Origin: an uncultured Alteromonadaceae bacterium
Lineage (GTDB): Bacteria; Pseudomonadota; Gammaproteobacteria; Enterobacterales; Alteromonadaceae
DNA length: 64,000 nt
NCBI GenBank assembly: GCA_947503265.1
Contig: CANNDC010000007.1
Span: 62,001-126,000, forward strand
Direction of reading: 5' to 3'
A program made the position numbers and the translations under genes. Below, one piece after another: positions 19,205 through 28,832 of this stretch (positions within the stretch are counted from its first letter, which is position 1; each line of letters begins with the position of its first letter). Under the pieces are notes generated by a model that saw only the letters and a list, made by a program, of their open reading frames with translations, was not told where the DNA came from and did not search any database.

Positions 19205-19284
19205 AAATTGACTAGCCTATCTCATTTTAACTGTGTAAATTAAGCTTTGATGATCAGGAAAAATGTTAACGTGGATTAGAATTA

Positions 19285-21555
19285 GTGGGCACGATAGTCA
19301 AATTTGGGGAATGGGAATTTGATCCTGACAGTGGGGATTTGTCTAAAGGAGACAAGATCGACCGCCTCGAGCCTACCGTTTCTAGACTACTGGAATACCT
19401 TTTAACCAACCAAGGTAGAGTCATTAGTCGCGAAGAACTTACTGAAAAAGTATGGTTCAACCGAATTGTCTCAACTGATCCAATTAATCGATGTATATCC
19501 ATAGTGCGGCAGACTTTATGCCCTGACGACAAGTCAGCATTCATAGAAACCGTCCCCAAAAAGGGCTATATTGCAACCTTTCCTCCTCCCCCTGCAATTG
19601 ATACTTCGGCTGATGCAACTACTCAGCAAAACAGAGTTAAAGCATCAAAAACCTTACTCAGACCTCAGTTGATCATAGGCACTCTATTGTGCTTAGTGAT
19701 TTTTGTGTTGACATATCAATGGGTAGACCTAGCGCCTCCAGAGAAATCCGTTCCTAGCATTGCGGTCATGCCATTTAATGATCTGAGTCAAGATAAAATC
19801 AATCGACATTTAGCCGAGGGTATGAGTGATATGGTCATTCACCAGTTGTCTCGCATCGATAATTTAAATGTTACCGCCAGAACCTCTTCTTTTGCCATTG
19901 CAAGTCAAGGTTTAACCGTCAGGCAAATTGCCGACTCGCTGAGTATTAATCATCTCCTCGAAGGCAGCATTCAAGTCAATGGGAATAAAATTAGAGTACT
20001 TACACGATTGATCGATACTCAGACAGAACAAGAAATTTGGTCCGATAGTTTTGATAGAAATTTACAGGATTTATTCCCTGTGCAAGACGATATTGCCGCC
20101 TCCGTTGTATCCGCCTTAAAAGGAACAGTACTTCCTCACAATCATCAAACCTATGAGCCTGAATATGAAGCGTTTGAACTCGTACTAAAGGGGCAATTAG
20201 AAAGAAACAAGATGACTACCAATGGCTTCGATAAGGCCGCGGAATATTTTCGGCTTGCCATTGAAAAAGATGAAGCCTATCCCTTGCCATATATACTTCT
20301 GGCGAAAACCTTAAAAACGCAATTTGACACAGATAGTTATACCCACAGCTACCCTTCTGCTGAAAAACGCCGCTTTCTAGAAGAAGCCAAAGCACTGTTA
20401 GAGGTAGCCTTAGATCTTAATCCCACATCGGGGGATGCCCGAAGTTTAAAAGGTAAAATGCTGTTAGCAGATGGCAAAATTGCACAAGCTGGAGTTGAAT
20501 TGGCAAAAGCCATTGAGTTTGAACCCAATAATGCGGAGGCCATTGGCGAATATGCAGCTTGGTTACAAAAGCAAAATCGTTTAGATGAGGCCGTTTTACG
20601 AGCCCGAAGAGCGGTTTCCCTAGATCCAAAGTCCAGTCGACTTCAGCAAATCCTTGCGCAAAATTTATGGATTTCAGGGCGATCAGAAGAAGCCCTTAGC
20701 GTGATAGAACTAAATGCCAAAAACCACCCAACTGTTGCCAACAATTATGCTTTGTTGGGTCGTTGGTCGCTGCAACTGGGTAAGCCGGGTAAAGCCATGT
20801 TGTATGCTATGCGAGAAAGTGAACTTGACCCGAATAATCCTGACAGAATGTGGGGCGTGTGCTTAATGCACTACCAACTCTGGGATATCGAAGCAGGCAA
20901 TCTTTGTGCAAACGAATTATTGCAAGATTTTCCTAAGTATTATGAGGCAAGAAAGTGGTTGTTTGATTTTGAAGAGCCAAGTGACCTTATCGCTGGGCTG
21001 GCATTCATTGAACAGCAAATAGCAAGTTTTCCGTCAGCCCCTTATTATAGACTACAAGCATCAGAATGGTATCTACTCACGGAACAGCCGGAAAAAGTCA
21101 TTGCCGTACTCGAGCCTGTATTTCCCGAGCTATTCAACGACAAGCCAGTAATTGGAGATTGGTCACTCTGGGCCGTGTCTATGATAGCCAGAGCTTGGCA
21201 AGCCACGTCACAAGATGACAAGGCCAATACTATTTTGAATGCAGGCTTGGCGCATATTGAAAAAACGCGCAAGCTACAGGGCGGAGGGTTTAGCTCGGGA
21301 ATTGATGATGTCATTTTTTTAGTGCTTCTAGGTCAATACGATAACGCGCTAACTAATCTCAAATCTGCGATTGATTCTCGCTGGTCAATGTATTCAATGA
21401 ATTTTGACCAACACCCTGTGTTTAAACCAATTAAAAACGATCCGCGTTTCTTATCCTTAGTAGAAAAACACCGTGAATTTATGGCGCAAGAACGTGAATG
21501 GGTCGAACAACACCTTAATTCAAGCGTGACTAAGACCTTACAAACCTCCCCATAA
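19285..21555 (+). CDS. CadC-like winged-helix regulator with TPR tail
   Basis: 756 aa from a GTG start; no in-frame alternative exists because a TAA lies 18 nt upstream. Residues 5-100 form an OmpR/PhoB-type winged helix (LLTNQGRVISREELTEKVW, then SIVRQTL and VPKKGY). One membrane helix follows (about 128-147). Residues about 155-290 resemble the TolB-N-like domain common in these proteins (SIAVMPFNDLS, GMSDMVIHQLSRI, HLLEGSIQVNGNKIRVLTRLID). The rest is TPR repeats. The DNA-binding half is cytoplasmic and the rest periplasmic. Such proteins regulate genes directly from the membrane. The neighbouring receptor and solute-binding genes are plausible targets, by inference. Confidence 0.88.
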   Translation: MGTIVKFGEWEFDPDSGDLSKGDKIDRLEPTVSRLLEYLLTNQGRVISREELTEKVWFNRIVSTDPINRCISIVRQTLCPDDKSAFIETVPKKGYIATFPPPPAIDTSADATTQQNRVKASKTLLRPQLIIGTLLCLVIFVLTYQWVDLAPPEKSVPSIAVMPFNDLSQDKINRHLAEGMSDMVIHQLSRIDNLNVTARTSSFAIASQGLTVRQIADSLSINHLLEGSIQVNGNKIRVLTRLIDTQTEQEIWSDSFDRNLQDLFPVQDDIAASVVSALKGTVLPHNHQTYEPEYEAFELVLKGQLERNKMTTNGFDKAAEYFRLAIEKDEAYPLPYILLAKTLKTQFDTDSYTHSYPSAEKRRFLEEAKALLEVALDLNPTSGDARSLKGKMLLADGKIAQAGVELAKAIEFEPNNAEAIGEYAAWLQKQNRLDEAVLRARRAVSLDPKSSRLQQILAQNLWISGRSEEALSVIELNAKNHPTVANNYALLGRWSLQLGKPGKAMLYAMRESELDPNNPDRMWGVCLMHYQLWDIEAGNLCANELLQDFPKYYEARKWLFDFEEPSDLIAGLAFIEQQIASFPSAPYYRLQASEWYLLTEQPEKVIAVLEPVFPELFNDKPVIGDWSLWAVSMIARAWQATSQDDKANTILNAGLAHIEKTRKLQGGGFSSGIDDVIFLVLLGQYDNALTNLKSAIDSRWSMYSMNFDQHPVFKPIKNDPRFLSLVEKHREFMAQEREWVEQHLNSSVTKTLQTSP

Positions 21556-22306
21556 TAATAGGAAGACTTGCCAGTACGATAGCGATAATTTGAAATGTAG
21601 AGTCACTCAATTGAGCGATTTCCGTCACAACTAAAACCCAAACCGACCCTTCACCAATGAGTAAAATGCCAGCGCACTGTGCGAGCAAAACAACGACGAT
21701 AAGCTTGTAAGCGAAAACCTCTGTTTTCTCAGGTTTATCAAGTTTCCAAACCACCAAAAGCGCAAATGCAGTAATGGCCTGCGCCAACCACAAATTATTT
21801 TCGAATTGGGTGACTGAGGTCAGCATAAGCGCGGGTATCCACAAGTTGAAAAATGAGACAATGATCATAGTGGAAAATAGCCATATGCTAGCCTTAAGAA
21901 ATACACTAGTTGAGTGGCGTCGATTGCGATTTTTAGTGGCTAAAAAACAAAGCAAGCCAATAGCAAGAAAACCTGTGGCATCGAAGAACGAAAGTAAACA
22001 ATGGTAGCTAGTTGCGAAACTCGATGTATTGTTAATAATGGACTGTATATTTAGTAGCTCTAAATACAGGACTACCGACATGCCTAAACAGTAAACAATG
22101 TTCAACAGGCTCGAGTACTTGGATAAATCGTTTCTCTTGTTAAATAGATTAATGACTATGGCAAGCACCCAAATTAAGGTAGCGATGCCATAAAATTCAC
22201 TTGGCCATGGAGAGGTTGGTGTGTTTTGTATCACAGGTACGGCAAAGCTGAATACTGAAAGCAGTAAGAGGACTAGCGAATACAACAACATGTAATGAGC
22301 TTTCAT
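21530..22306 (-). CDS. Eight-helix integral membrane protein of unknown function
   Basis: 258 aa with about eight hydrophobic segments spread over the whole length and short loops; no catalytic motif is recognised. It overlaps the 3' end of the convergent CadC-like gene by 26 bp. It could be a small sensor or 7TM-type protein but there is nothing to support a specific role. It lies 67 bp downstream of the TonB receptor gene on the same strand, so it may be cotranscribed with it. Confidence 0.65.
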   Translation of the reverse strand: MKAHYMLLYSLVLLLLSVFSFAVPVIQNTPTSPWPSEFYGIATLIWVLAIVINLFNKRNDLSKYSSLLNIVYCLGMSVVLYLELLNIQSIINNTSSFATSYHCLLSFFDATGFLAIGLLCFLATKNRNRRHSTSVFLKASIWLFSTMIIVSFFNLWIPALMLTSVTQFENNLWLAQAITAFALLVVWKLDKPEKTEVFAYKLIVVVLLAQCAGILLIGEGSVWVLVVTEIAQLSDSTFQIIAIVLASLPIIMGRFVRS

Positions 22307-22373
22307 GAACTCTCCAATAAAATGTCATCCGTGACAAAGTTTCTCCATCTAAGCATTGGCAGGGAGACCTTTG

Positions 22374-24608
22374 CTAAAAATCGTAATTCAGTCTGATCCC
22401 AGCCGTTCTGGGCTTCAAGCTAATGGCGTAATCAGTCCTGGTAGCGCCGACATTCAAGATAACATCGTCATTGTTGGTGAGATTTTCTACGTAAAAAGTA
22501 CCAGTCCAATTTTCGTAGTCGACAGAAAGTCGCGCATTGATCTGTGAGTAGGCATCATTAATTGCGAAGTCCGGATTTGGCATACCCGTGCCGGTCTGAA
22601 AACTAAACCGATTGGTACTCTCGTCGACATAGTTAATATCAATTGCTGCAGATATTTCTATACCGCTGTTCAATTGCCACTGTCCCAACAGTCCTGCACT
22701 GAAAGTCAAATCTGCCGCCCCCGGCAGCGCATCACCTTTCTGAGCACCCGATGCAAATGCTTGCTGATTTGTGATATTGTCGATTTCGAAATCTTGCAAA
22801 GCGGCAGCTAAGTAGAATTCCCAGTGGTTTGAAGGTTTTGCACGTAACTCAATCTCGACTCCTATAGCAGAAGCATCACCGGCGTTAGCGATATAGTTTC
22901 TATTATCAGATTGTCTTAATGCATCAACTTGAATGTTCTCCCAGCTAAGCAGATACAAAGCGATATTGGTTTGCAAAGATTCTTCAAACCAACTCAATTT
23001 TGCGCCTAACTCGGAGTTGTAAAGGGTGTCGGGTTGATAACTCGGCTCAATAATAATGTCATTGGGGTCTGCCGGACTCGGACCGAAAGATGGATTAACT
23101 TGTGCAGCCCTCATGCCTTTGCTGATACTCAGGTAATAGTGTTGTGAATTGTCAGGTTTGTAGCTAAGCGCACTTCTCCACATCAAGCCTGAATCGTCCA
23201 CTTGATTTGTAAAATTGGGAACAGAAACAAGCGCTAACTGATCGAAGTCAAAGGTAAGTTGACCTCTTTGCTCTACTGACGCGTCACTATCAAAATATCT
23301 TAGGCCCAGAGCCAGAGACCAGTTCTCAACAATGGGAAACTCAATATCTGCAAACACCGACTTTTCGATAACCTTGGTCGGAAAAGAGCCTTCGAAAAAG
23401 ATGTCGGATTCAACAACACCTGGCGCAAATTGATCAAAGAAGTCCGCTAGTCCCAAAATATTGAACTGTGACGGCCCACTCACTTCATAATCTTGATAAT
23501 AAAGACCAGCAACCCATTTAACCTCGTATTGAGGTGAGGAAACCAACCTGACTTCCTGAGAAAAGATGTCTACATCCAGAAAAGACTGATTAACTAGCTG
23601 GCCGATATCACCAAACGGGCCTAAACCTTCAAACCAGTTGGCCGAAGAACTTCGTTTATTGGTAGAAGATACCAGATTGAACGCTTCAGATAGTTGATAT
23701 TCAACCGTGAAATTGAATATCTGCATATCGTAAGGTCGTGCCTCGCTGATGTAGCTGCTTCGTTGAAATTTACCGGCGTTCGGATTCCAACTATCTGCAT
23801 CTTCTGGTTCACTGTCGACCCACATCGCTTCCAGCAAGAATTGTAAATCGTCACTGGGTTGCCATCTCAAAACCGCCCTTAGATTCACTTCGGAGTAGCT
23901 GTTATCTATATCCAAGCGTATATTCTTGATCCAACCTTGCTCGTCACGATGAGAAGCAACCACTCGTAAGGCCAACTCTTCAGTTATGAGAGGTATGTTG
24001 AGCATTGCATCTTGACGCTGCCTCAAGCCACCTCCGGCAATATCAGCGAAGTCGAGTCGTACAGCTGCATCTACTTGATCAAGCTGTGGCTTGTTAGTAA
24101 TTATCCGGACAGTGCCGCCAATGTTTCCGGATCCATACAAAGTTCCTTGAGGTCCGCGCAGCACCTCTACTCGATTGATATCGTATAAGCTTAAATCGGG
24201 CTGCAGTATTTCGGCATAGGATCCCGTGATTGGCATTGCATTGAGATGCAATCCTACGGGATCTTGAGTCAGTTGCGTTTCACCTATGTCAGTATTGATT
24301 CCTCGAATCGAGATCGTGCCACGGTTTCGTCTGGGTTGGCTTATCTTTGCTCCAGGTACCGTGCGCAGAATGCCCTGTAAATTATCAATACCTTGCTGTT
24401 CAATTTGTTCATTTGTAATAGCCGTTATGCTAGTACTAAGGTCGCGAATAAAGGCCTCGCGACGATAACTGGTGACAGTTATTTTTTCGATATGTTTAGT
24501 GTTTACATCTGATTCGTTTGCATCAGAGTCGACTGCGCCGACTTCAAATGGTAGCAAAACTACCTGGATTACTAAGACCATTCCCAAAAGTTTTGTGTGA
24601 TTCAGCAT
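22374..24608 (-). CDS. TonB-dependent outer membrane receptor
   Basis: 744 aa. A signal peptide ends near EVGAVDS, then a TonB box (IEKITVTSYRR) and a plug domain (about 50-160: QGIDNLQGILRTVPGAKIS, then RGINTDIG and VEVLRGPQGTLYGSGNIGG). A 22-strand barrel follows and ends NYDF with a terminal Phe, as in BAM substrates. It carries ligands across the outer membrane using TonB energy. The ligand is unknown; the plug (RRNRGTISIRGI) resembles receptors used for siderophores or carbohydrates. A carbohydrate role is suggested by the genes in 26-38 kb but not shown. Confidence 0.92.
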   Translation of the reverse strand: MLNHTKLLGMVLVIQVVLLPFEVGAVDSDANESDVNTKHIEKITVTSYRREAFIRDLSTSITAITNEQIEQQGIDNLQGILRTVPGAKISQPRRNRGTISIRGINTDIGETQLTQDPVGLHLNAMPITGSYAEILQPDLSLYDINRVEVLRGPQGTLYGSGNIGGTVRIITNKPQLDQVDAAVRLDFADIAGGGLRQRQDAMLNIPLITEELALRVVASHRDEQGWIKNIRLDIDNSYSEVNLRAVLRWQPSDDLQFLLEAMWVDSEPEDADSWNPNAGKFQRSSYISEARPYDMQIFNFTVEYQLSEAFNLVSSTNKRSSSANWFEGLGPFGDIGQLVNQSFLDVDIFSQEVRLVSSPQYEVKWVAGLYYQDYEVSGPSQFNILGLADFFDQFAPGVVESDIFFEGSFPTKVIEKSVFADIEFPIVENWSLALGLRYFDSDASVEQRGQLTFDFDQLALVSVPNFTNQVDDSGLMWRSALSYKPDNSQHYYLSISKGMRAAQVNPSFGPSPADPNDIIIEPSYQPDTLYNSELGAKLSWFEESLQTNIALYLLSWENIQVDALRQSDNRNYIANAGDASAIGVEIELRAKPSNHWEFYLAAALQDFEIDNITNQQAFASGAQKGDALPGAADLTFSAGLLGQWQLNSGIEISAAIDINYVDESTNRFSFQTGTGMPNPDFAINDAYSQINARLSVDYENWTGTFYVENLTNNDDVILNVGATRTDYAISLKPRTAGIRLNYDF

Positions 24609-24777
24609 AGAGTGATGTTTCCAGATTTTTATTATGTGTTGTTGAGCACAATTATTTACCTCAATCGCGCAAAGATCATTAGTAGAAAGCTAATAAAAAC
24701 CTAATGGAATCCTTATGAAGGGGAAAAGTCACTCCTTAGAGGTCAAATATAGGGAGCTACCAACAGAATTTAGGGTT

Positions 24778-24905
24778 TTGAAGATGAAGTGGTAAAAACA
24801 CCTTTGTAGCCATAGACGCATCCCCACCAAGGATGAGTGATGTGCATATTCATCTCAAAAGTATCTTCGTCGATGGCAACTTCAGTAGCGTTGCATTCTC
24901 AAAAC
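24778..24905 (-). pseudogene. Possible coding remnant
   Basis: On the minus strand an open frame of about 40 codons reads ECNATEVAIDEDTFEM then NMHITHPWWGCVYGYKGV and ends at a TAA near 24778. It has protein-like composition but is cut by a TGA directly upstream and has no ribosome-binding site. A neighbouring frame just upstream (FMSENGIRFVLRMQRY) could be its other half after a frameshift. I do not recognise the family. It lies between the DUF1294 gene and the TonB receptor. Confidence 0.3.
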
Positions 24906-24942
24906 AAACCGAATTCCATTTTCACTCATAAACACCCAACCA

Positions 24943-25575
24943 TTATTGGAAAATACGTAGAAAGATACCGGAGCTTTCTGTTAACAACCAAGTCAAAATC
25001 AGAACGTTGACAATAACACTAACCCAGAAACCCCGTTTGAACGCGGCTTTTTGGGTTTTGTGGCGAAACGCATACTGACCAAAAGCAGAGCCCGGCCAAC
25101 CACCCAAGACTGCAAATGCGTGTAGTGTACTCTCCTGAGTTCGATAATTTCCGCGCTCGGCTTTTGACTTATCAATGGCGTAAGCGAGAAATGAAACACA
25201 ACTCATTACTAGATAAAGTGCTAACAATTTAAACGGCACAAGACCCGCTAGAAAACTTGTTGTAAGTGCTATTAAAAATATCATACCGATGTACAAAGAA
25301 ATGCTTCGGGAAGGCGTTTTGTCACTGCTAAAGTTTGATTTAGCCTTCTTTTTAGTACGTTTTTCGCCACTGAACATGGCATCCGCAGCGCAAGTTCTGC
25401 CATGTTTATCCTTGGCAAAAGTAAACGTAATGATATCTCCCATTTTCGGTGTTCGATATTTATTGTTCAATGCGTTTTTGTGTATAAATACTTGTTCTTT
25501 ACTGTCTATTAATTGCAAAAAACCAAAGGCCTTTTGACTGTCCCATTTGACTAATTTTCCTTTCGAACGCTTCAT
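24943..25575 (-). CDS. Cold-shock domain plus DUF1294 membrane protein
   Basis: 210 aa. Residues 1-70 form a cold-shock-like OB fold (GKLVKWDSQKAFGFLQLIDSKEQVFIHKNAL, with the RNP-like KAFGFL). A basic linker follows, then four membrane segments and the DUF1294 signature AIDKSKAERGNYRTQESTLHAFAVLGGWPGSAFGQY. This fusion is widespread in Gammaproteobacteria and its role is unknown; nucleic acid binding at the membrane is plausible. It is divergent from the kelch/GH lipoprotein gene. Confidence 0.9.
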   Translation of the reverse strand: MKRSKGKLVKWDSQKAFGFLQLIDSKEQVFIHKNALNNKYRTPKMGDIITFTFAKDKHGRTCAADAMFSGEKRTKKKAKSNFSSDKTPSRSISLYIGMIFLIALTTSFLAGLVPFKLLALYLVMSCVSFLAYAIDKSKAERGNYRTQESTLHAFAVLGGWPGSAFGQYAFRHKTQKAAFKRGFWVSVIVNVLILTWLLTESSGIFLRIFQ

Positions 25576-25905
25576 AGACTTTGCACTTTGTATTTAATCC
25601 ATCTAAGTTGTTTGACTTGTTTATCTATATAGCAAAGATAAACTGGGCTTCAGTCTAGTAAACGTATAATTATTTAACCCAAAAAGATAGAGAGTATTAT
25701 ACTTTGATAAGTAAGTTTCCTCTCGTATTTAACCCCGCTGTGTTTGGAATTTGAAACCTTATTAATATACAAAAATTAGATCTATGACTTAACAAGTTTG
25801 TGGTTTATTAAAATGCTTACTTATTTAATTTCGTTTGGCTATTTAAAAAGCGTCAAAGACCAGCTAACGTAGGCTCTTAACTGACGATGATAGGAAAAAA
25901 GAGCC
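25576..25905. other. Divergent intergenic region
   Basis: About 330 bp, AT-rich, between the DUF1294 gene and the kelch/GH lipoprotein gene. It should contain both promoters; I see no reliable operator, RNA or coding sequence. Confidence 0.35.
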
Positions 25906-28740
25906 ATGTCAAAATTACCTCTTCTGAGACGCTACATTGGGTTTTCAATACTAGCGATACTCTTGGTATTGAGCATAGGTGGTTGTAAATCGACACAAGT
26001 TGAATTTCACTCGGGAGAAAAACTTGTCTTTACAAAGCCGTGGAAAACAATCAAACCACAAGGACAGCCCACCAAACGACATGAAGCCGCCTTCATAGAA
26101 TATAAAGGTCAACTTTATTTGCTCGGTGGCAGAAGAATTAACCCAGTTGATAAATACGATCCAGCGAGTAATTCTTGGACAGAATTAAGCAAGCCGCCTA
26201 TTCAATTACATCACTTTCAAGCGGTTACCTATAAAGATGCAATTTACATTATAGGGGCTTTTACCGATGGCTATCCTGGTGAGACTTCAGTTGACCGAGT
26301 AATCAAGTATTACCCAGAGCAAGATCGCTTCGAGTACAGTCACGAAATTCCCGAATCGAGACGTCGAGGTGCCGCAGGTGCTGTGGTATATCAAGACAAA
26401 ATATACCTTGTTGGTGGGTCGAACAATGGTCACATTGGCGGTTTTCAACCATGGTTTGATGAATACGATCCGCGAACAGGTGAATGGCGAGAACTGCCGG
26501 ATGCTCCGCGCGCTCGTGATCACTTTCAAGCCGTGGTGATTGATCATCAATTATATGCAGTTGCCGGCAGACGAACGTCGCAAGGTACGAATCAAATCTT
26601 CAATCAAACTGTCCCTGAAGTCGATGTATTCGACTTTGTAACACACACTTGGTCGACGTTACCTATAACAGCAAATATACCTACCGAACGCGCTGGAAAT
26701 ATGGCTAGTGCCTGGGATAAGAAATTAATGGTTGCCGGAGGTGAGAGTGGCTCTCAACAACTAGCCCATAACGAAGTAGAGCTATTTGACCCAGTAACAC
26801 GAACTTGGCAGACCATGCCACCAATGGTCGAAGGTAGACATGGCTCCGGACTGGCAATTTTCGGCGGTTCTGTCTACACCGCTTCTGGATGCGCAATGCG
26901 TGGAGGAAATCCAGAGCTTCATAGTATTGAACGCCTTGCATTGCCACCTTCGCAAGTAGATAGCGCAAGAACATTAGTTCAAAAACACCATACTATAACG
27001 TTAAATTTCGACGGACCTGAAACGTCAGAACTTTCGAATATTAATCCCTTTACGGACTATCGTTTACAAGTCGACTTTACCCACCGCAAGAGCAATTACA
27101 GTATAAGAGGGTTTTATGCTGCAGACGGCAACGCGGCTCATACAGGCGCAGATTCAGGCTCAATATGGCAAGTACGTTTCGCTCCAGAAATGGCAGGGGA
27201 ATGGACATACAAAGCTAGATTATATAAAGGTAGCAATGTGGCATTAAGAGATGACTTAAGCACAGCTGAAACTTATCCACTTGCGAATTCAACGGGAAAA
27301 TTCAATGTAATTGAATCGTTCAAAGCGTCGCCTGATTATAAAAGCCAAGGTCGTCTAGTTGCAGATGGGAATCAGCTGAAAATAAAAGAGGAAAGGCAAA
27401 GTTCACCTACTTTTTTAATAAAAGGAGGGGCCAATAGCCCTGAAAACTTGCTCGCTTTTGAAGATTTCGATGGCACATATCGCGTGAGTTCGTCGAAAAA
27501 AGACGGGGAAGCCAAAGTAAATATCCAACTCCATCGTTTTGCACCTCACGCACAAGATTGGCAGGCTGGCGACCCAACATGGCAAGGCGGCAAAGGTAAA
27601 AACATTATTGGTGCAATAAATTACTTAGCATCAACCGGAATGAATAGCGTTTATTTCCTATCCATGAATATAAACGGTGATGGCAAAGATGTTTGGCCTT
27701 ATGTTGATCATGAGACTTTTGATCGATTTGATGTTAGCAAGCTAGAACAGTGGGAAGTGCTTTTCCAACATATGCAGTCTAAGGGAATCATTCTGCATGT
27801 GGTTCTTCAAGAAACGGAAAACGAAACCCTGCTAGACGGTGGAGATACGGGTTCTATGCGGCAGCTATATTTCCATGAATTAATCGCTAGATTTGCCCAT
27901 CATCCCGCTTTGATATGGAATTTGGGTGAGGAAAATGGCCCTGTAGAATGGTCGCCGATAGGACAAAATGATCAGCAACGAATGGATATGGCAAATTTCT
28001 TTGAGCAAGCAGATCCCTATGCTCACCCCGTGCTCTTGCATACTCATTCAACGCCTCATGAGAAAGACAAAATTCTTACTCCTCAACTTGGCCTACAAAG
28101 CCTTGATGGACTCTCTTTCCAAGTAGACGAAAGAGAAAAAGTGAACAGTGAAACAGCCAAGTGGCTGCAACTGTCTGATCAAGCGGGTAAGAAATGGCTG
28201 ATTACAATGGATGAAATAGGCAAGTGGATGGACGGCGCATTAAATGATGCTGACGACCCAGATCACGATAGCCTCAGACGTCATGCCTTATGGGGCAGCT
28301 TACTTGCTGGTTCAGCCGGTGTGGAATGGTATTTTGGTGCTCATCATCCGCACAACGACCTTAACTCAGAGGATTGGCGCGCCAGACATAACTTGTGGGT
28401 CCAAACAAAATACGCCATGGATTTCTTTCAAGCCTATCTACCATTCTGGGAGATGCAATCAGCGAATGAGCACGCCAGCAATAAACAAGTCTATGTGTTT
28501 GCTAAATCCAACGATATTTATGCCTTGTACATACCAAAAGACGAAACCACTAACTTGACTGTCAGTGATGGAATCATGCCAGAAGGAACGCGTTACAAAG
28601 TAGCTTGGTTTGATCCTAAATCTGGTGGAGATTTGCAACAAGAACGCATTGTAAGTGTGTCTGATAGCGGAAAAATAGCGTTAGACAGAATGCCTTCAAA
28701 GGACCGAGATTGGGTGGCTCTGGTGGAAAAATTGAAATAA
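25906..28740 (+). CDS. Kelch-propeller / DUF5060 / glycoside-hydrolase-like lipoprotein
   Basis: 944 aa. The signal ends in a lipobox (LSIGGC, Cys27). Residues about 40-340 carry kelch repeats (YKGQLYLLGGR, YQDKIYLVGGS, DKKLMVAGGE, each followed by W at the repeat end). Residues about 365-450 resemble DUF5060 (FTDYRLQVDFTHR, then WQVRFAPEMAGEWTYKARL). From about 500 to 860 there is a TIM-barrel-like segment with WNLGEENG (Glu675 or Glu676) and ITMDEIG (Glu770), positioned like the acid/base and nucleophile of a GH-A clan enzyme. The C-terminus is a beta domain. Likely outer-membrane or periplasmic polysaccharide or glycan processing. AGGAAAA lies upstream of the ATG. The substrate is not readable. 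Confidence 0.8.
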   Translation: MSKLPLLRRYIGFSILAILLVLSIGGCKSTQVEFHSGEKLVFTKPWKTIKPQGQPTKRHEAAFIEYKGQLYLLGGRRINPVDKYDPASNSWTELSKPPIQLHHFQAVTYKDAIYIIGAFTDGYPGETSVDRVIKYYPEQDRFEYSHEIPESRRRGAAGAVVYQDKIYLVGGSNNGHIGGFQPWFDEYDPRTGEWRELPDAPRARDHFQAVVIDHQLYAVAGRRTSQGTNQIFNQTVPEVDVFDFVTHTWSTLPITANIPTERAGNMASAWDKKLMVAGGESGSQQLAHNEVELFDPVTRTWQTMPPMVEGRHGSGLAIFGGSVYTASGCAMRGGNPELHSIERLALPPSQVDSARTLVQKHHTITLNFDGPETSELSNINPFTDYRLQVDFTHRKSNYSIRGFYAADGNAAHTGADSGSIWQVRFAPEMAGEWTYKARLYKGSNVALRDDLSTAETYPLANSTGKFNVIESFKASPDYKSQGRLVADGNQLKIKEERQSSPTFLIKGGANSPENLLAFEDFDGTYRVSSSKKDGEAKVNIQLHRFAPHAQDWQAGDPTWQGGKGKNIIGAINYLASTGMNSVYFLSMNINGDGKDVWPYVDHETFDRFDVSKLEQWEVLFQHMQSKGIILHVVLQETENETLLDGGDTGSMRQLYFHELIARFAHHPALIWNLGEENGPVEWSPIGQNDQQRMDMANFFEQADPYAHPVLLHTHSTPHEKDKILTPQLGLQSLDGLSFQVDEREKVNSETAKWLQLSDQAGKKWLITMDEIGKWMDGALNDADDPDHDSLRRHALWGSLLAGSAGVEWYFGAHHPHNDLNSEDWRARHNLWVQTKYAMDFFQAYLPFWEMQSANEHASNKQVYVFAKSNDIYALYIPKDETTNLTVSDGIMPEGTRYKVAWFDPKSGGDLQQERIVSVSDSGKIALDRMPSKDRDWVALVEKLK

Positions 28741-28798
28741 AAAAAACCGCTTCGCTGAAGTACCCCCGAAAGTTAGACAAAACCTTCGGGGTTTTTTA
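28741..28798. terminator. Back-to-back bidirectional terminators
   Basis: Plus strand: CCCCGAA (28764-28770) pairs with TTCGGGG (28785-28791) and is followed by TTTTTT. Minus strand: a CTTC-AGC-GAAG hairpin (28751-28760 region) is followed by a run of eight T. These separate the convergent kelch/GH and FG-GAP lipoprotein genes. Confidence 0.75.
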
Positions 28799-28832
28799 TT
28801 ACTTCAAGAATGTATGAAATTTCCTACAAATA

